NCBI RefSeq assembly: GCF_004331455.1
Contig: NZ_SJJR01000008.1
Span: forward strand, 211,110 to 275,109
Direction: 5' to 3'
Source of the DNA: Micromonospora zingiberis
Lineage (GTDB): Bacteria; Actinomycetota; Actinomycetes; Mycobacteriales; Micromonosporaceae
Length of the DNA stretch: 64,000 bases
Shown here: one piece after another, positions 16,503 to 25,105 of the stretch
Numbering within the stretch: the stretch's first letter is position 1
Layout: each line of letters opens with the position of its first letter
Notes under the pieces: model-generated
What the model was told of the DNA's origin: nothing
Database searches by the model: none
What the model saw: the letters and a program-made list of their open reading frames with translations, nothing else
Program-made: the position numbers and the translations under genes

Positions 16503-17236
16503 GCCGAGACCTCCAGGCTCTTACCGGTCAACGCGACGAACGCGTCGTCGAGGCTTTCCGCGCCCGCCCGGGCGACGAGACCGGCGGGGGTGTCGAGCGC
16601 GAGGACCCGGCCGCTGTCGATGACGGCGACCCGGTCACAGAGCCGTTCGACCTCCTCCATCGCGTGACTGACCAGCAGGACGGTGACACCGTCCGCCTTG
16701 AGCCGCGCGATCGTGTCCCACATGCGCCGCCGGGCGGCCGGATCCAGGCCGGTGGTCAGCTCGTCGAGGATCACGACGCGCGGTCGCCCGGCGAGGGCGA
16801 GGGCGATGGACAGCCGCTGCTTCTGGCCACCGGAGAGCTTCTCGAAGATGGTCCGGCGCTGATCGGTCAGATCGACCATGTCCAGCAGTTCGTCGGTCGA
16901 CCGGGGGGCGGGGTAGAAGCTGCGGTACAGCTCGACCAGCTCCACGACGCGCAGGGCGTGGTGCAGGTAGGCGTCCTGTAGCTGGACGCCGAGCACCTGT
17001 CGCAGCCGGGCCCGGTCGCGGCGGGGATCGAGACCGAGCACCCGGATCCGCCCCCGGTCGGGTGCCCGTAATCCGGCGATCATCTCGACGGTGGTCGTCT
17101 TCCCGGCACCGTTGGTGCCGAGGACGCCCATCGTTTCGCCGTTGTCGACCCGCAGGCTCACATCGGCGACCGCCCTGGTTCGGCGGTAGCTCTTGGCGAG
17201 GTTCTCGGCGAGGATGGCCGGCTCGGAACTGGTCAT
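16499..17236 (-). CDS. ABC transporter ATP-binding protein (DrrA-like)
   Basis: A 245-residue exporter ATPase. Walker A GTNGAGKT, Q-loop LGVQLQDAYLHH, signature KLSGGQKQRLSIALALAG, Walker B VVILDELTTGLDP and the switch histidine in LLVSHAMEEVERL are all present. It pairs with the ABC-2 permease encoded 4 nt downstream. It is transcribed divergently from the histidine kinase gene, sharing a 110-nt promoter region with an inverted repeat at 17273-17309, so the two-component system probably controls it. Confidence 0.88.
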   Translation of the reverse strand: MTSSEPAILAENLAKSYRRTRAVADVSLRVDNGETMGVLGTNGAGKTTTVEMIAGLRAPDRGRIRVLGLDPRRDRARLRQVLGVQLQDAYLHHALRVVELVELYRSFYPAPRSTDELLDMVDLTDQRRTIFEKLSGGQKQRLSIALALAGRPRVVILDELTTGLDPAARRRMWDTIARLKADGVTVLLVSHAMEEVERLCDRVAVIDSGRVLALDTPAGLVARAGAESLDDAFVALTGKSLEVSA

Positions 17237-17272
17237 GTCCCGACGCTACGGCCGTCGCCGCCTCGAATCCTG

Positions 17273-17309
17273 TGCCAGAAGTCAGCACCGGTGGCCATGA
17301 CTTCCGGCA
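17273..17309. promoter_or_regulatory. inverted repeat operator between ABC exporter and two-component genes
   Basis: Arms TGCCAGAAGTCA (17273-17284) and TGACTTCCGGCA (17298-17309) are reverse complements with one mismatch, separated by 13 nt. The position, centred in the divergent promoter region, fits binding by the LuxR-type response regulator encoded at 18447. Confidence 0.6.
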
Positions 17310-17346
17310 CGGGTTAACCAGCCCGGACCCGACCTACAGTGGGCTC

Positions 17347-18450
17347 ATGCGACGTGTCGGCACGGAGGAGTGGTCCGGCCTCGCCATGCTCGTGGTGGCG
17401 GTCGGCGTCGCCGTCCCCGGCCTGTTCGGCGCCGTCGCGCTGGTGATCCCGCAGGGCTGGTGGATCGCCCTGTTCGTCCTGTTCCTGCTCGCACTGCTCG
17501 CCTCGGTTGCCGCGCCCGCGTCGGGTCGGTTGCGCCATGTGGCGTTCGGGCTGGCCGTCGTCGCCTCCTGGTCGCTCGTGCTCACCGCGCGGCACCCGGG
17601 GCTGCTGCCGGTCCTGCTGGTCCTCACCGCGGCGGTGAGCGTCTACCTGATCCCGCTGTACGCGGGCCTGGTCGTCGTCGGTCTCAACACGGTGGTGATC
17701 GCCACCGTCGCGGTGTCGGCGGCGACCGCGTCGGTGGAGCTGACCCTGACCGTGGGCTTCTACCTGCTCATCCAGCTGGCCTCGCTGCTCAGCTCGATCA
17801 CCCTGCTGCGCGAACAGCGGATGCGCCGTGAACTGGCGGTGGCGCACGTCGAGCTGAAGGCCGCCGGTCTCCGGCTCTCCGAGTCGGCCCGGACCGAGGA
17901 ACGCCTGAGGATCTCCCGCGAGCTGCACGACCTGATCGGTCACCAACTGACCGTGCTGACCCTGGAACTGGAGACCGCCCGGCACCTCGACGGCGCGGCG
18001 GCGCGGCGGCACGTGGAGCGCGCCGACCAGGTCGCCCGGGAACTGCTCGGCGACGTACGCAGCACCGTCGGGCAGCTGAGAACCGAGACTCCCGATCTCG
18101 AACAGGCACTCCGTCGGATGGCCCGCGACCTGCCGGGCCTCGACGTGTCGATCGACGTCTCGTCCGGGGTGCGGGTGGACGAGGAGCGCGGCGCGGTGTT
18201 CGTCCGCGCGGCCCAGGAGATCATCACGAACACGATCCGGCACGCCGAGGCGGGTGAGCTGCGCATCTCGGTCACCGCCGACGAGACCGGAACCATCCTC
18301 GACGCCCGCGACGACGGGCGCGGCGCGCGGAACCCGGTGTTCGGCAACGGGCTGCGCGGCCTGCGGGAACGATTCCAGGCCCTCGGCGGAGACCTGGCCG
18401 TCGACGGTGCGGCAGGATTTCGGGTGACCGCCCGGGTGCCCGCGGCATGA
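17347..18450 (+). CDS. NarL-type sensor histidine kinase
   Basis: A 367-residue membrane sensor with about five or six hydrophobic segments in residues 10-155 and almost no extracytoplasmic loop. These are followed by a HisKA_3 dimerisation domain with phospho-acceptor His 194 in RISRELHDLIGHQLTVL. A HATPase domain (AAQEIITNTIRHAEAG, DDGRGA, GNGLRGLRERF) follows. The architecture matches intramembrane-sensing kinases (DesK/LiaS-like) that monitor the membrane or antibiotics. The ATG at 17347 is preceded by a TACAGT box 7 nt upstream and lacks a ribosome site, suggesting a leaderless mRNA. It overlaps the regulator gene by 4 nt. Confidence 0.86.
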   Translation: MRRVGTEEWSGLAMLVVAVGVAVPGLFGAVALVIPQGWWIALFVLFLLALLASVAAPASGRLRHVAFGLAVVASWSLVLTARHPGLLPVLLVLTAAVSVYLIPLYAGLVVVGLNTVVIATVAVSAATASVELTLTVGFYLLIQLASLLSSITLLREQRMRRELAVAHVELKAAGLRLSESARTEERLRISRELHDLIGHQLTVLTLELETARHLDGAAARRHVERADQVARELLGDVRSTVGQLRTETPDLEQALRRMARDLPGLDVSIDVSSGVRVDEERGAVFVRAAQEIITNTIRHAEAGELRISVTADETGTILDARDDGRGARNPVFGNGLRGLRERFQALGGDLAVDGAAGFRVTARVPAA

Positions 18451-19091
18451 CCCGCGTGGTGGTCGTCGACGACCAGACCCTCATCCGGCAGGGCATCCGT
18501 GGGCTGCTCGAAGTCGCCGACATCGACGTCGTCGGCGAGGCCGACGACGGTCGGGCCGCCCTCGCGGTCATCGCGCGGACCACCCCCGACGTGATCCTGC
18601 TCGACCTGCGGATGCCCCGCTTCGACGGCATCTGGACGATCGAGCAGCTACGCGCCGCCGACATCGACATCCCGGTGCTGGTGCTGACCACGTTCGACGA
18701 CGACGCGCTCGTGCTGGGCGCCCTCCGCGCGGGGGCCCGCGGCTACCTCCTCAAGGACGTGACGCTGGCACAGCTCACCCGGGCCATCCACACCCTCGCC
18801 GAGGGCGGCACGCTGATCGCTCCGTCGATCACCGACCGGATGCTCCGGGCGATCCGGTCCGGCCCGTCGCCGGCCGGACCGGACGCGCCCGCCGTGCAGC
18901 ACCTCACCGAACGCGAGCAGGAGGTGCTGCGGCTGGTCGCGCACGGCTACAGCAACCGGGAGATCGCCGGCATCCTCTTCCTCGCCGAGGGCACCGTCAA
19001 GAACCACGTCTCCACGATCCTCACCAAGCTCGGCGCCCGAGACCGCACGAACGCGGTCCTCCGCGCCCTGCACGAGGGCATCCTCCACTGA
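18447..19091 (+). CDS. LuxR/NarL-family response regulator
   Basis: A 214-residue response regulator. The receiver domain has the acidic pair DD at residues 8-9, phospho-acceptor Asp 53 in VILLDLRMP, and Lys in GYLLKDV. The GerE/LuxR helix-turn-helix (LTEREQEVLRLVAHGYSNREIAGILFLAEGTVKNHV) occupies the C-terminus. The ATG overlaps the kinase stop. The predicted target is the divergent ABC exporter operon, through the inverted repeat at 17273-17309. Confidence 0.9.
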   Translation: MTRVVVVDDQTLIRQGIRGLLEVADIDVVGEADDGRAALAVIARTTPDVILLDLRMPRFDGIWTIEQLRAADIDIPVLVLTTFDDDALVLGALRAGARGYLLKDVTLAQLTRAIHTLAEGGTLIAPSITDRMLRAIRSGPSPAGPDAPAVQHLTEREQEVLRLVAHGYSNREIAGILFLAEGTVKNHVSTILTKLGARDRTNAVLRALHEGILH

Positions 19092-19223
19092 CACCCCACA
19101 CGCCCGCACCAGGCGAGGCGTGGTGTCGGCGGTGTGGCGGAATCCCGACCATCCCGACCCCGCCATTTCGCCGAAACGGAGTTGATCAAATCGGCGTCGG
19201 CGGGGCCTGGCAGACTCGTCGGG

Positions 19224-19889
19224 GTGAACGAGGTGGCCGCGTCGCCGGTGGACGGTGAGTTGGAGAGCGTCAGTCTGGTGGACCTCGCGGTCTCCCGGCT
19301 GACCCGGGAGATCCTCAGCGGCCGGAGTGACCCGGGTGAGCGCCTGGTGGAGGAGCAGCTCACCCGGCGGCTCGGGATCAGCCGGGCGCCGCTGCGGGAG
19401 GCGCTGCGCTTGCTGGCCCAGCGAGGGCTGGTCGAACACATTCCCCGGCGGGGGGTCCGGGTCGCCACGCTCTCCGACCGGGACGTACGGGAGCTGTACG
19501 AGCTGCGTGACGTGCTGGAGCGGTTCGCGGTGCGGTCGGCCGTCCCGGTGCGGGGGGAACGCGACCTGGCCGGGCTGCGGGCGGCGCTGGACCAGATGCG
19601 GGAGGCGACCCGGGCCGGGGACCGGCTGGCGGTCGCCGAGGCGCACCGGGCGTTCCACGTGGCGCTGGTGGCGCTCGCCGGCAACCGGCAGCTCTCCACG
19701 GTGTACGACTCGATTCTGGTGAAATTGCAGCTCTACATGGCGATCAACCTGCGCCGCGAGGCGGAGGCGGCGCAGCCGCTGGACGGGGTGCAGCGGCACG
19801 AGCGGCTGTTCGAGGCCGTTGCCGGGGGAGACCCGGAGGCGGTCCTGGCCACCCTCTCCGGGCACGGGGCACGCTCGTACCTCGGGTAG
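19224..19889 (+). CDS. GntR family regulator (FCD/FadR type)
   Basis: A 221-residue repressor or activator with an N-terminal winged helix (LAVSRLTREILSGRSDPGERLVEEQLTRRLGISRAPLREALRLLAQRGLVEH) and an all-helical FCD ligand-binding domain (about residues 90-215; EAHRAFHVALVALAGN, RHERLFEAVAGGD). FCD proteins often bind a metal and a small organic acid. I chose GTG 19224, preceded by a CAGACT box 7 nt away (leaderless); an in-frame ATG at 19134 would add 30 residues. It lies directly upstream of the allophanate hydrolase gene, whose start abuts the palindrome at 19956-19974, so it likely regulates the ureide catabolic operon. Confidence 0.82.
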   Translation: MNEVAASPVDGELESVSLVDLAVSRLTREILSGRSDPGERLVEEQLTRRLGISRAPLREALRLLAQRGLVEHIPRRGVRVATLSDRDVRELYELRDVLERFAVRSAVPVRGERDLAGLRAALDQMREATRAGDRLAVAEAHRAFHVALVALAGNRQLSTVYDSILVKLQLYMAINLRREAEAAQPLDGVQRHERLFEAVAGGDPEAVLATLSGHGARSYLG

Positions 19890-19955
19890 CGGGGGCGACC
19901 GGTTCCGAGTCGGCGTCATGTCGTCGTTACATTTCGCGCCGGTCGCCGTAACCGA

Positions 19956-19974
19956 ACTGTCGACAATCGACAGT
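19956..19974. promoter_or_regulatory. palindromic operator abutting allophanate hydrolase start
   Basis: Perfect inverted repeat ACTGTCGA-CAA-TCGACAGT ending one base before the ATG at 19975. It overlaps a GACAAT -10-like box, which would imply a leaderless transcript. It is the probable site of the GntR protein encoded just upstream. Confidence 0.65.
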
Positions 19975-21933
19975 ATGCCAGAGCGGATCGGGTCGGTCTC
20001 GGAGTTGCGGACGGCGTACCTGCGTGCGGAATTCACCCCCATCGAGCTGGTCGAACGCGTCCTGGCCGGGATGCCCGAACAGGATGGTGGACCGGTTTGG
20101 ATCAGCACCGTGCCGGCCGACCGGCTGCGTGCCCGGGCCGCGTCGCTGATGGCCGACGGTGACGCCGGGGCACTGCCGCTGTACGGGATCCCGTTCGCGG
20201 TCAAGGACAACATCGACGCCGCCGGCCTGCCCACCACCGCCGGCTGTCCCGACTTCGGATACCAGGCCAGCACCGACGCGCCGGTGGTGCGTCGGCTGCT
20301 CGACGCCGGTGCCCTGCTCGTCGGCAAGACCAACCTCGACCAGTTCGCCACCGGCCTGACCGGGGCCCGCTCGCCGTACGGCAGCTGCGAGAGCGTCTTC
20401 GGAGGCGGGCTCATCTCCGGCGGTTCCAGCTCCGGCTCGGCGGTCGCGGTCGCCGCCGGCCAGGTCGCCTTCGCCCTGGGTACGGACACCGCCGGCTCCG
20501 GTCGGGTACCGGCCGCGTTCAACGGCATCGTCGGCCTCAAGCCCACCCGGGGTCTGCTCAGCACGGCCGGTGTGGTGCCGGCCTGCCGGTCACTGGACTG
20601 CGTCTCGATCTTCGCCCCGAATGTCGGTGACGCCGTGGACGTACTGCACGCCGCCCGGGGCGTCTCGGCGGCCGACCCGTGGGGACGGCCGCTGCCGGTG
20701 GAGCGGGTGCCGGCCCGTACGCCGGGGACGCTGCGCCTCGGGGTGCCCCGCGCCGAAGACCTCGAATTCTTCGGCGACGCCGGGCAGTCGGTCCGGTTCG
20801 CCGCCGGTGTGCAGCGCCTGGGTGCCCTGGTCGAGGGCGCCCGATCGGTGTCGCTCGGCGCCTTCATCGAGGCGGGGGAGTTGCTCTATCACGGGCCCTG
20901 GGTGGCCGAGCGGCTCACCGGGCTGGACGGTTTCCTCCGGGAGCACCCGGAGTCCGTTCTCCCGGTCACCCGCACCGTGCTGGAGACCGGCCGGCGCCAC
21001 GACGCGATCGACGCCTTCCGGGGCCAGCACCGCCTGCGTGCCCTGCGTGCCCAGGTCGACCAGCTCTGGCAGGAGATCGACGTGCTGGTCGTGCCCACCG
21101 TCGGTACGACGTTCACGCTCGCCGAGATCGCCGAGGATCCGATCGGGCGCAATGCCATGCTCGGCCGCTACACCCAGTTCACGAACCTGCTCGACCTCGC
21201 TGCGGTGACCATCCCCAACGGATTCACCGCCGCCGGCCGGCCGGCGAGCCTGACCCTGGTCGGCCCGGCGTTCAGCGACACCACCCTGGCCCGGCTCGCC
21301 GCCGAGTTCACCGCCGCCACCGCCGCCACCGCCACCGCCGCCCCCGCCACCGCCGCCGCCTCCGCCACCGAGCCGGCGGGCGCTCCCGCCAGGACCGATC
21401 TGGCCGCCACCACCGCCGGGCACGAGCCGGCCCGCGCTGCCACCGCCGGGAACGAGCGGGCCGGCACCGGGGCGGATCGGGTCACTGCGGGCAGTCGGGC
21501 CGGGCAGCCCGCCGCGTATCCGGCCGAGGTGCTGGTCGCGGTCGTCGGGCGGCACCTCTCCGGCGAGTCGCGCAACGCCGAGCTGACCGATCGCGGCGCA
21601 GTGCTCGTCGAGGCCACCCGGACGGCCCCACGTTATCGGCTCTACCGCCTGCCCAGCTCGGACGGTGACGGACTGCCCGGCCTGCTGCGCGTCGCCGAGT
21701 CGACGCCGGACGGCCGGTCGATCGAGGTGGAGCTCTGGCGGCTGCCGGTCACCGCCGTCGGTGGGCTGCTGGCCGGTGTGCCGGCGCCGCTCTCGCTCGG
21801 CTGGATCCGGCTCGGTGACGGGCGGCAGGTGCTCGGCTTCCTCTGCGAGGCGTACGCGGTCGGGGCCGACGCGGAGGACATCAGCGCGGCCGGTGGCTGG
21901 CGTGCCTACCGCCGGTCCGTCGCTCGACGCTGA
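19975..21933 (+). CDS. atzF: allophanate hydrolase
   Basis: A 652-residue amidase-signature enzyme that hydrolyses allophanate to ammonia and CO2. The Ser-cisSer-Lys triad is recognisable as Lys 77 (FAVKDN), Ser 151/152 (SGGSSSGSA) and the nucleophile Ser 175 (DTAGSGRVPAAFNG). A second domain after residue about 515 (LVAVVGRHLSGESRNAEL, LPVTAVGGLLAGVPAPLSLGWIRLGDGRQVLGFLCEAYA) is the allophanate hydrolase C-terminal domain, which separates AtzF/DUR1-type enzymes from ordinary amidases. The two are joined by an Ala/Thr-rich linker of about 70 residues. The ATG at 19975 directly follows the operator. It is the first gene of the ureide operon. The open frame upstream of 19975 is not used, because it overlaps the GntR gene. 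Confidence 0.85.
   Translation: MPERIGSVSELRTAYLRAEFTPIELVERVLAGMPEQDGGPVWISTVPADRLRARAASLMADGDAGALPLYGIPFAVKDNIDAAGLPTTAGCPDFGYQASTDAPVVRRLLDAGALLVGKTNLDQFATGLTGARSPYGSCESVFGGGLISGGSSSGSAVAVAAGQVAFALGTDTAGSGRVPAAFNGIVGLKPTRGLLSTAGVVPACRSLDCVSIFAPNVGDAVDVLHAARGVSAADPWGRPLPVERVPARTPGTLRLGVPRAEDLEFFGDAGQSVRFAAGVQRLGALVEGARSVSLGAFIEAGELLYHGPWVAERLTGLDGFLREHPESVLPVTRTVLETGRRHDAIDAFRGQHRLRALRAQVDQLWQEIDVLVVPTVGTTFTLAEIAEDPIGRNAMLGRYTQFTNLLDLAAVTIPNGFTAAGRPASLTLVGPAFSDTTLARLAAEFTAATAATATAAPATAAASATEPAGAPARTDLAATTAGHEPARAATAGNERAGTGADRVTAGSRAGQPAAYPAEVLVAVVGRHLSGESRNAELTDRGAVLVEATRTAPRYRLYRLPSSDGDGLPGLLRVAESTPDGRSIEVELWRLPVTAVGGLLAGVPAPLSLGWIRLGDGRQVLGFLCEAYAVGADAEDISAAGGWRAYRRSVARR
21310..21510 (+). 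repeat. low-complexity Ala/Thr-coding linker in atzF
   Basis: Repetitive GCCACCGCC-like units encode a stretch such as TAATAATATAAPATAAAS and further Ala-rich sequence between the amidase and C-terminal domains. It is probably a flexible linker expanded by slippage. Confidence 0.7.
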
Positions 21934-21982
21934 CCGCACGACAAGAAAGCACCGCAGGTGACGATCAGGAGGAGGGGAGAGG

Positions 21983-22672
21983 ATGGGCAGGATCGGACCG
22001 GTAACGGCGGCCCCCTACCCGTGGCCGTACGACGGTGCGGCCGACACCGCACACACCGCGCTGCTCTGCATCGACTGGCAGACCGACTTCTGCGGTCCGG
22101 GCGGCTATGTCGACGCGATGGGCTACGACATCGGCCTCACCCGGGCCGGCCTGCCGGCCACCGCCCGGCTGCTGGCGCACGCCCGTGCCCTCGGGATGCT
22201 GGTCGTGCACACCCGTGAGGGACACGATCCCGACCTGTCCGACCTGCCGGCGAACAAGCGCTGGCGCTCGGCCCAGATCGGCGCCGAGATCGGCGCGCCC
22301 GGACCATGCGGCCGGATCCTGGTCAAGGGCGAGCCGGGCTGGGAGATCGTGCCCGAGGTGGCTCCCGCCCCCGGCGAGGTGATCATCGACAAGCCGGGCA
22401 AGGGTGCCTTCTACGCCACCAATCTCGACCTGGTGCTGCGGACCCGGGGCATCACCCACCTGATCCTCACCGGCATCACCACCGACGTGTGCGTGCACAC
22501 CACCATGCGTGAAGCGAACGACCGGGGCTACGAGTGCCTGATCCTCGCCGACTGCACCGGCGCCACCGACAAGGGCAACCATGACGCGGCGTTGCACATG
22601 GTGACCATGCAGGGCGGCGTCTTCGGCTGCGTCGCCACCTCCGACGACGTCATCGCCGCCACGACACAGTGA
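21983..22672 (+). CDS. isochorismatase-fold amidohydrolase, biuret-hydrolase-like
   Basis: A 229-residue cysteine hydrolase. The catalytic triad is seen as Asp 31 (ALLCIDWQTDFC), Lys 137 ([10 protein letters not shown]) and Cys 170 (GITTDVCVHTT), with Gln 210 in TMQGG. These line up with a constant 5-residue offset to the Asp/Lys/Cys/Gln positions I remember for rhizobial biuret hydrolase. The N-terminal PYPWPYDG, HTREGHDPDLSDLPANKRWRS and CTGATDKGNH segments also resemble that enzyme. The predicted reaction is biuret plus water to allophanate plus ammonia, feeding AtzF. AGGAGGAGGGGAGAGG precedes the ATG. Ureidoacrylate hydrolase (RutB) is the main alternative. Confidence 0.75.
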   Translation: MGRIGPVTAAPYPWPYDGAADTAHTALLCIDWQTDFCGPGGYVDAMGYDIGLTRAGLPATARLLAHARALGMLVVHTREGHDPDLSDLPANKRWRSAQIGAEIGAPGPCGRILVKGEPGWEIVPEVAPAPGEVIIDKPGKGAFYATNLDLVLRTRGITHLILTGITTDVCVHTTMREANDRGYECLILADCTGATDKGNHDAALHMVTMQGGVFGCVATSDDVIAATTQ

Positions 22673-22680
22673 GGTGACGA

Positions 22681-23373
22681 ATGTTGACCATCGCCGCCGC
22701 GCGGCCCGCCGCGTACTCCTTCGACCTCTCGACCACCGCGCTGCTGGTCATCGACATGCAGCGGGACTTCCTGGAACCCGGCGGGTTCGGTGCGAGCCTG
22801 GGCAACGACGTCGAGCAGCTACGCCGGACCATCACACCCCTGGCGGCGCTGCTGGCCGGCGCCCGCGCGGCGGGCCTGACCGTCGTGCACACCCGCGAGG
22901 GACACCTGCCCGACCTGTCCGACTGCCCACCGGCCAAACTCCACCGGGGCGCACCGAGCCTGCGCATCGGTGACGCCGGGCCCAACGGCCGGATCCTGAT
23001 CCGGGGCGAGTACGGCCACGACATCGTCGACGAACTGGCACCGCTGCCCGGCGAGCCGGTCATCGACAAACCCGGCAAGGGCGCCTTCTACGCCACCGGA
23101 CTCGACGCCCTGCTCACCGAACGGAACATCCACAGCCTCCTGGTCACCGGCGTCACCACCGAAGTGTGCGTGCACACCACCGTCCGGGAGGCCAACGATC
23201 GCGGGTACGAGTGCCTCGTGCTCGCCGACTGCGTCGGGTCCTACTTTCCCGAGTTCCAGCGGGTCGGACTCGACATGATCGCCGCCCAGGGCGGCATCTT
23301 CGGATGGGTCGCCGAGTCGACGGACGTCCTCGCCGTGCTGCCCTCCACACCCGTGTTGCAGCCCTCCTCCTGA
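22681..23373 (+). CDS. isochorismatase-fold amidohydrolase, paralogue
   Basis: A 230-residue paralogue of the preceding enzyme with the same triad: Asp 25 ([10 protein letters not shown]), Lys 130 ([10 protein letters not shown]), Cys 163 ([20 protein letters not shown]) and Gln 203 (AAQGG). It differs in the substrate-loop regions: [15 protein letters not shown] replaces the LPANKRWRS segment, and [12 protein letters not shown] replaces TGATDKGNH. It therefore probably acts on a related but different ureide; triuret or carboxybiuret is an attractive candidate given known triuret/biuret hydrolase pairs. The intergenic gap is 8 nt. Confidence 0.72.
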   Translation: MLTIAAARPAAYSFDLSTTALLVIDMQRDFLEPGGFGASLGNDVEQLRRTITPLAALLAGARAAGLTVVHTREGHLPDLSDCPPAKLHRGAPSLRIGDAGPNGRILIRGEYGHDIVDELAPLPGEPVIDKPGKGAFYATGLDALLTERNIHSLLVTGVTTEVCVHTTVREANDRGYECLVLADCVGSYFPEFQRVGLDMIAAQGGIFGWVAESTDVLAVLPSTPVLQPSS

Positions 23374-23385
23374 CCGGGAGCAGTC

Positions 23386-25065
23386 ATGGTCTCCACCAGG
23401 TCCACCGCCGTCGGGCTCCCGTACTGGGTGCGCGGCGACACCAACGCGTTCTTCGGCTTCGGCGTCAACGTACTGGTCAACGTGCTCACCCTGACCGGGC
23501 TCTGCGTCTTCGTGGTGAACCTTCCCGAGCGGGAGGTGTTCGGCACGATCCTGCCGGCGCTCGGCATCGCCCTGGTCGCCGGGAACATCTACTACACCTA
23601 CCTGGCCCGGCGGCTGGCGCGTCGGGAGAACCGCACCGACGTGACCGCCCTGCCGTACGGGCCGAGCGTGCCACACATGTTCATCGTCGTGTTCGTCATC
23701 ATGCTGCCGATCTTCCTGCGCACCGGCGACCCGGTGCGCGCCTGGGAGGCCGGGCTGGCCTGGGCGTTCATCATCGGCGTGATCGTGCTGATCGGCGCCT
23801 TCGTCGGGCCGTACATCCGCCGGTACACGCCCCGGGCGGCGCTGCTCGGCACCCTCGCCGGCATCTCCATCACCTTCATCTCGATGAACCCGGCCGGCCA
23901 GATGTGGCGCCTGGCCTGGATCGCCCTGCCGGTCCTCGCGCTCCTGCTGATCGGCCTGCTCACCGACGTGAAACTGCCGTTCAACTTCCCGATCGGGCTG
24001 GCCGCGCTGCTGCTGGGTACGGCGATCGGCTGGCTCGGTGGTGCGATGTCGGTGCCGGACGTCACGTCGGCGGCGCGGGACATCGCGTTCGCCTTCCCCA
24101 CCCTGCAACTCGACCTGTTGCTGCGCGGCCTGTCCGACATGGCGCCGCTGCTGGCCACCGCCATCCCGCTCGGCGTCTACAACTTCACCGAGGCGATGAC
24201 CAACGTGGAGAGCGCGGCCACCGCCGGCGACAACTACAACCTGCGCAGTGTCCTGCTCGCCGACGGTGCGGGCGCGGTGATCGGCTCGGCCCTCGGCTCA
24301 CCGTTCCCGCCGGCCGTCTACGTCGGCCACCCCGGCTGGAAGGCCGCCGGTGGGCGGACCGGCTACTCGATGGCGACCGGTGTGGTCATCGCCCTGCTCT
24401 GCTTCCTGGGCATGTTCTCGCTGCTCGGCGCGATCTTCCCGACCGCGGCGATCGTGCCGATCCTGCTCTACATCGGGCTGCTGATCGGCGCCCAGGCGTT
24501 CCAGGCGACACCGCGAGCACACGCCGCGGCGGTGGTGGCGGCGCTGATCCCCAACATCGCCGCCTGGGCGACCGGGCAGATGAACAACGCCCTCGCGGCG
24601 GCCGGTACCAGCGCGGCCGAGGTCGGCGACGAGGCCCTCGCCGGAGCCGGGGTGGTCTACGACGGCCTGCGCATTCTCGGCGAGGGGGCCATTCTCGCCG
24701 GTCTGGTACTCGGTGCCATCGTCGCGTTCATCATCGACAAACGCTTCCTCCACGCGGCGGCCTTCGCCGCAGCCGGCGCCGTGCTCTGCTTCATCGGCCT
24801 GATCCACGGCGAGGAGGTCCAGTGGAACGCCAACGGGCAGGTGGCGCTCGGCTACCTCTTCGTGGCGGTGATCTGCGCGATCTTCGCGCTCGGCAAGTAC
24901 CCGCCCCGGGTGCCCGCGCCCGAGGAGATCGAACTGGACCGCCTGCACGGCGGCCCGGCCCCGGCCGATCCGAACCCGACGGACTCCGTACCGGCCGATT
25001 CTGGCGCGACCTCGGCCACCGACCCGGCGGACGGCGGCAAACGTGAGCCGGCGGTGAGCGGCTGA
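23386..25065 (+). CDS. NCS2-like purine/pyrimidine/ureide permease
   Basis: A 559-residue membrane protein with about 13-14 hydrophobic segments, resembling xanthine/uracil (NCS2, AzgA-like) permeases. Examples are FFGFGVNVLVNVLTLTG at the N-terminus, VTALPYGPSVPHMFIVVFVIMLP, and the central TAIPLGVYNFTEAMTNVESAATAGDNYNLR carrying the conserved acidic residues. The hydrophilic C-terminal tail of about 50 residues is Pro/Asp-rich. It is presumably the importer of the substrate degraded by the operon. GGGAGCAGTC precedes the ATG. Confidence 0.75.
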   Translation: MVSTRSTAVGLPYWVRGDTNAFFGFGVNVLVNVLTLTGLCVFVVNLPEREVFGTILPALGIALVAGNIYYTYLARRLARRENRTDVTALPYGPSVPHMFIVVFVIMLPIFLRTGDPVRAWEAGLAWAFIIGVIVLIGAFVGPYIRRYTPRAALLGTLAGISITFISMNPAGQMWRLAWIALPVLALLLIGLLTDVKLPFNFPIGLAALLLGTAIGWLGGAMSVPDVTSAARDIAFAFPTLQLDLLLRGLSDMAPLLATAIPLGVYNFTEAMTNVESAATAGDNYNLRSVLLADGAGAVIGSALGSPFPPAVYVGHPGWKAAGGRTGYSMATGVVIALLCFLGMFSLLGAIFPTAAIVPILLYIGLLIGAQAFQATPRAHAAAVVAALIPNIAAWATGQMNNALAAAGTSAAEVGDEALAGAGVVYDGLRILGEGAILAGLVLGAIVAFIIDKRFLHAAAFAAAGAVLCFIGLIHGEEVQWNANGQVALGYLFVAVICAIFALGKYPPRVPAPEEIELDRLHGGPAPADPNPTDSVPADSGATSATDPADGGKREPAVSG

Positions 25066-25105
25066 ACCTCCTGATCCCGCCGGGCAGCCAGAAAGGACGG
25101 CACGC

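Noticed and set aside
20590..21939. Minus-strand Gly-rich open frame opposite atzF
   Set aside because: Its poly-Gly stretch is simply the complement of the Ala/Thr linker repeats.
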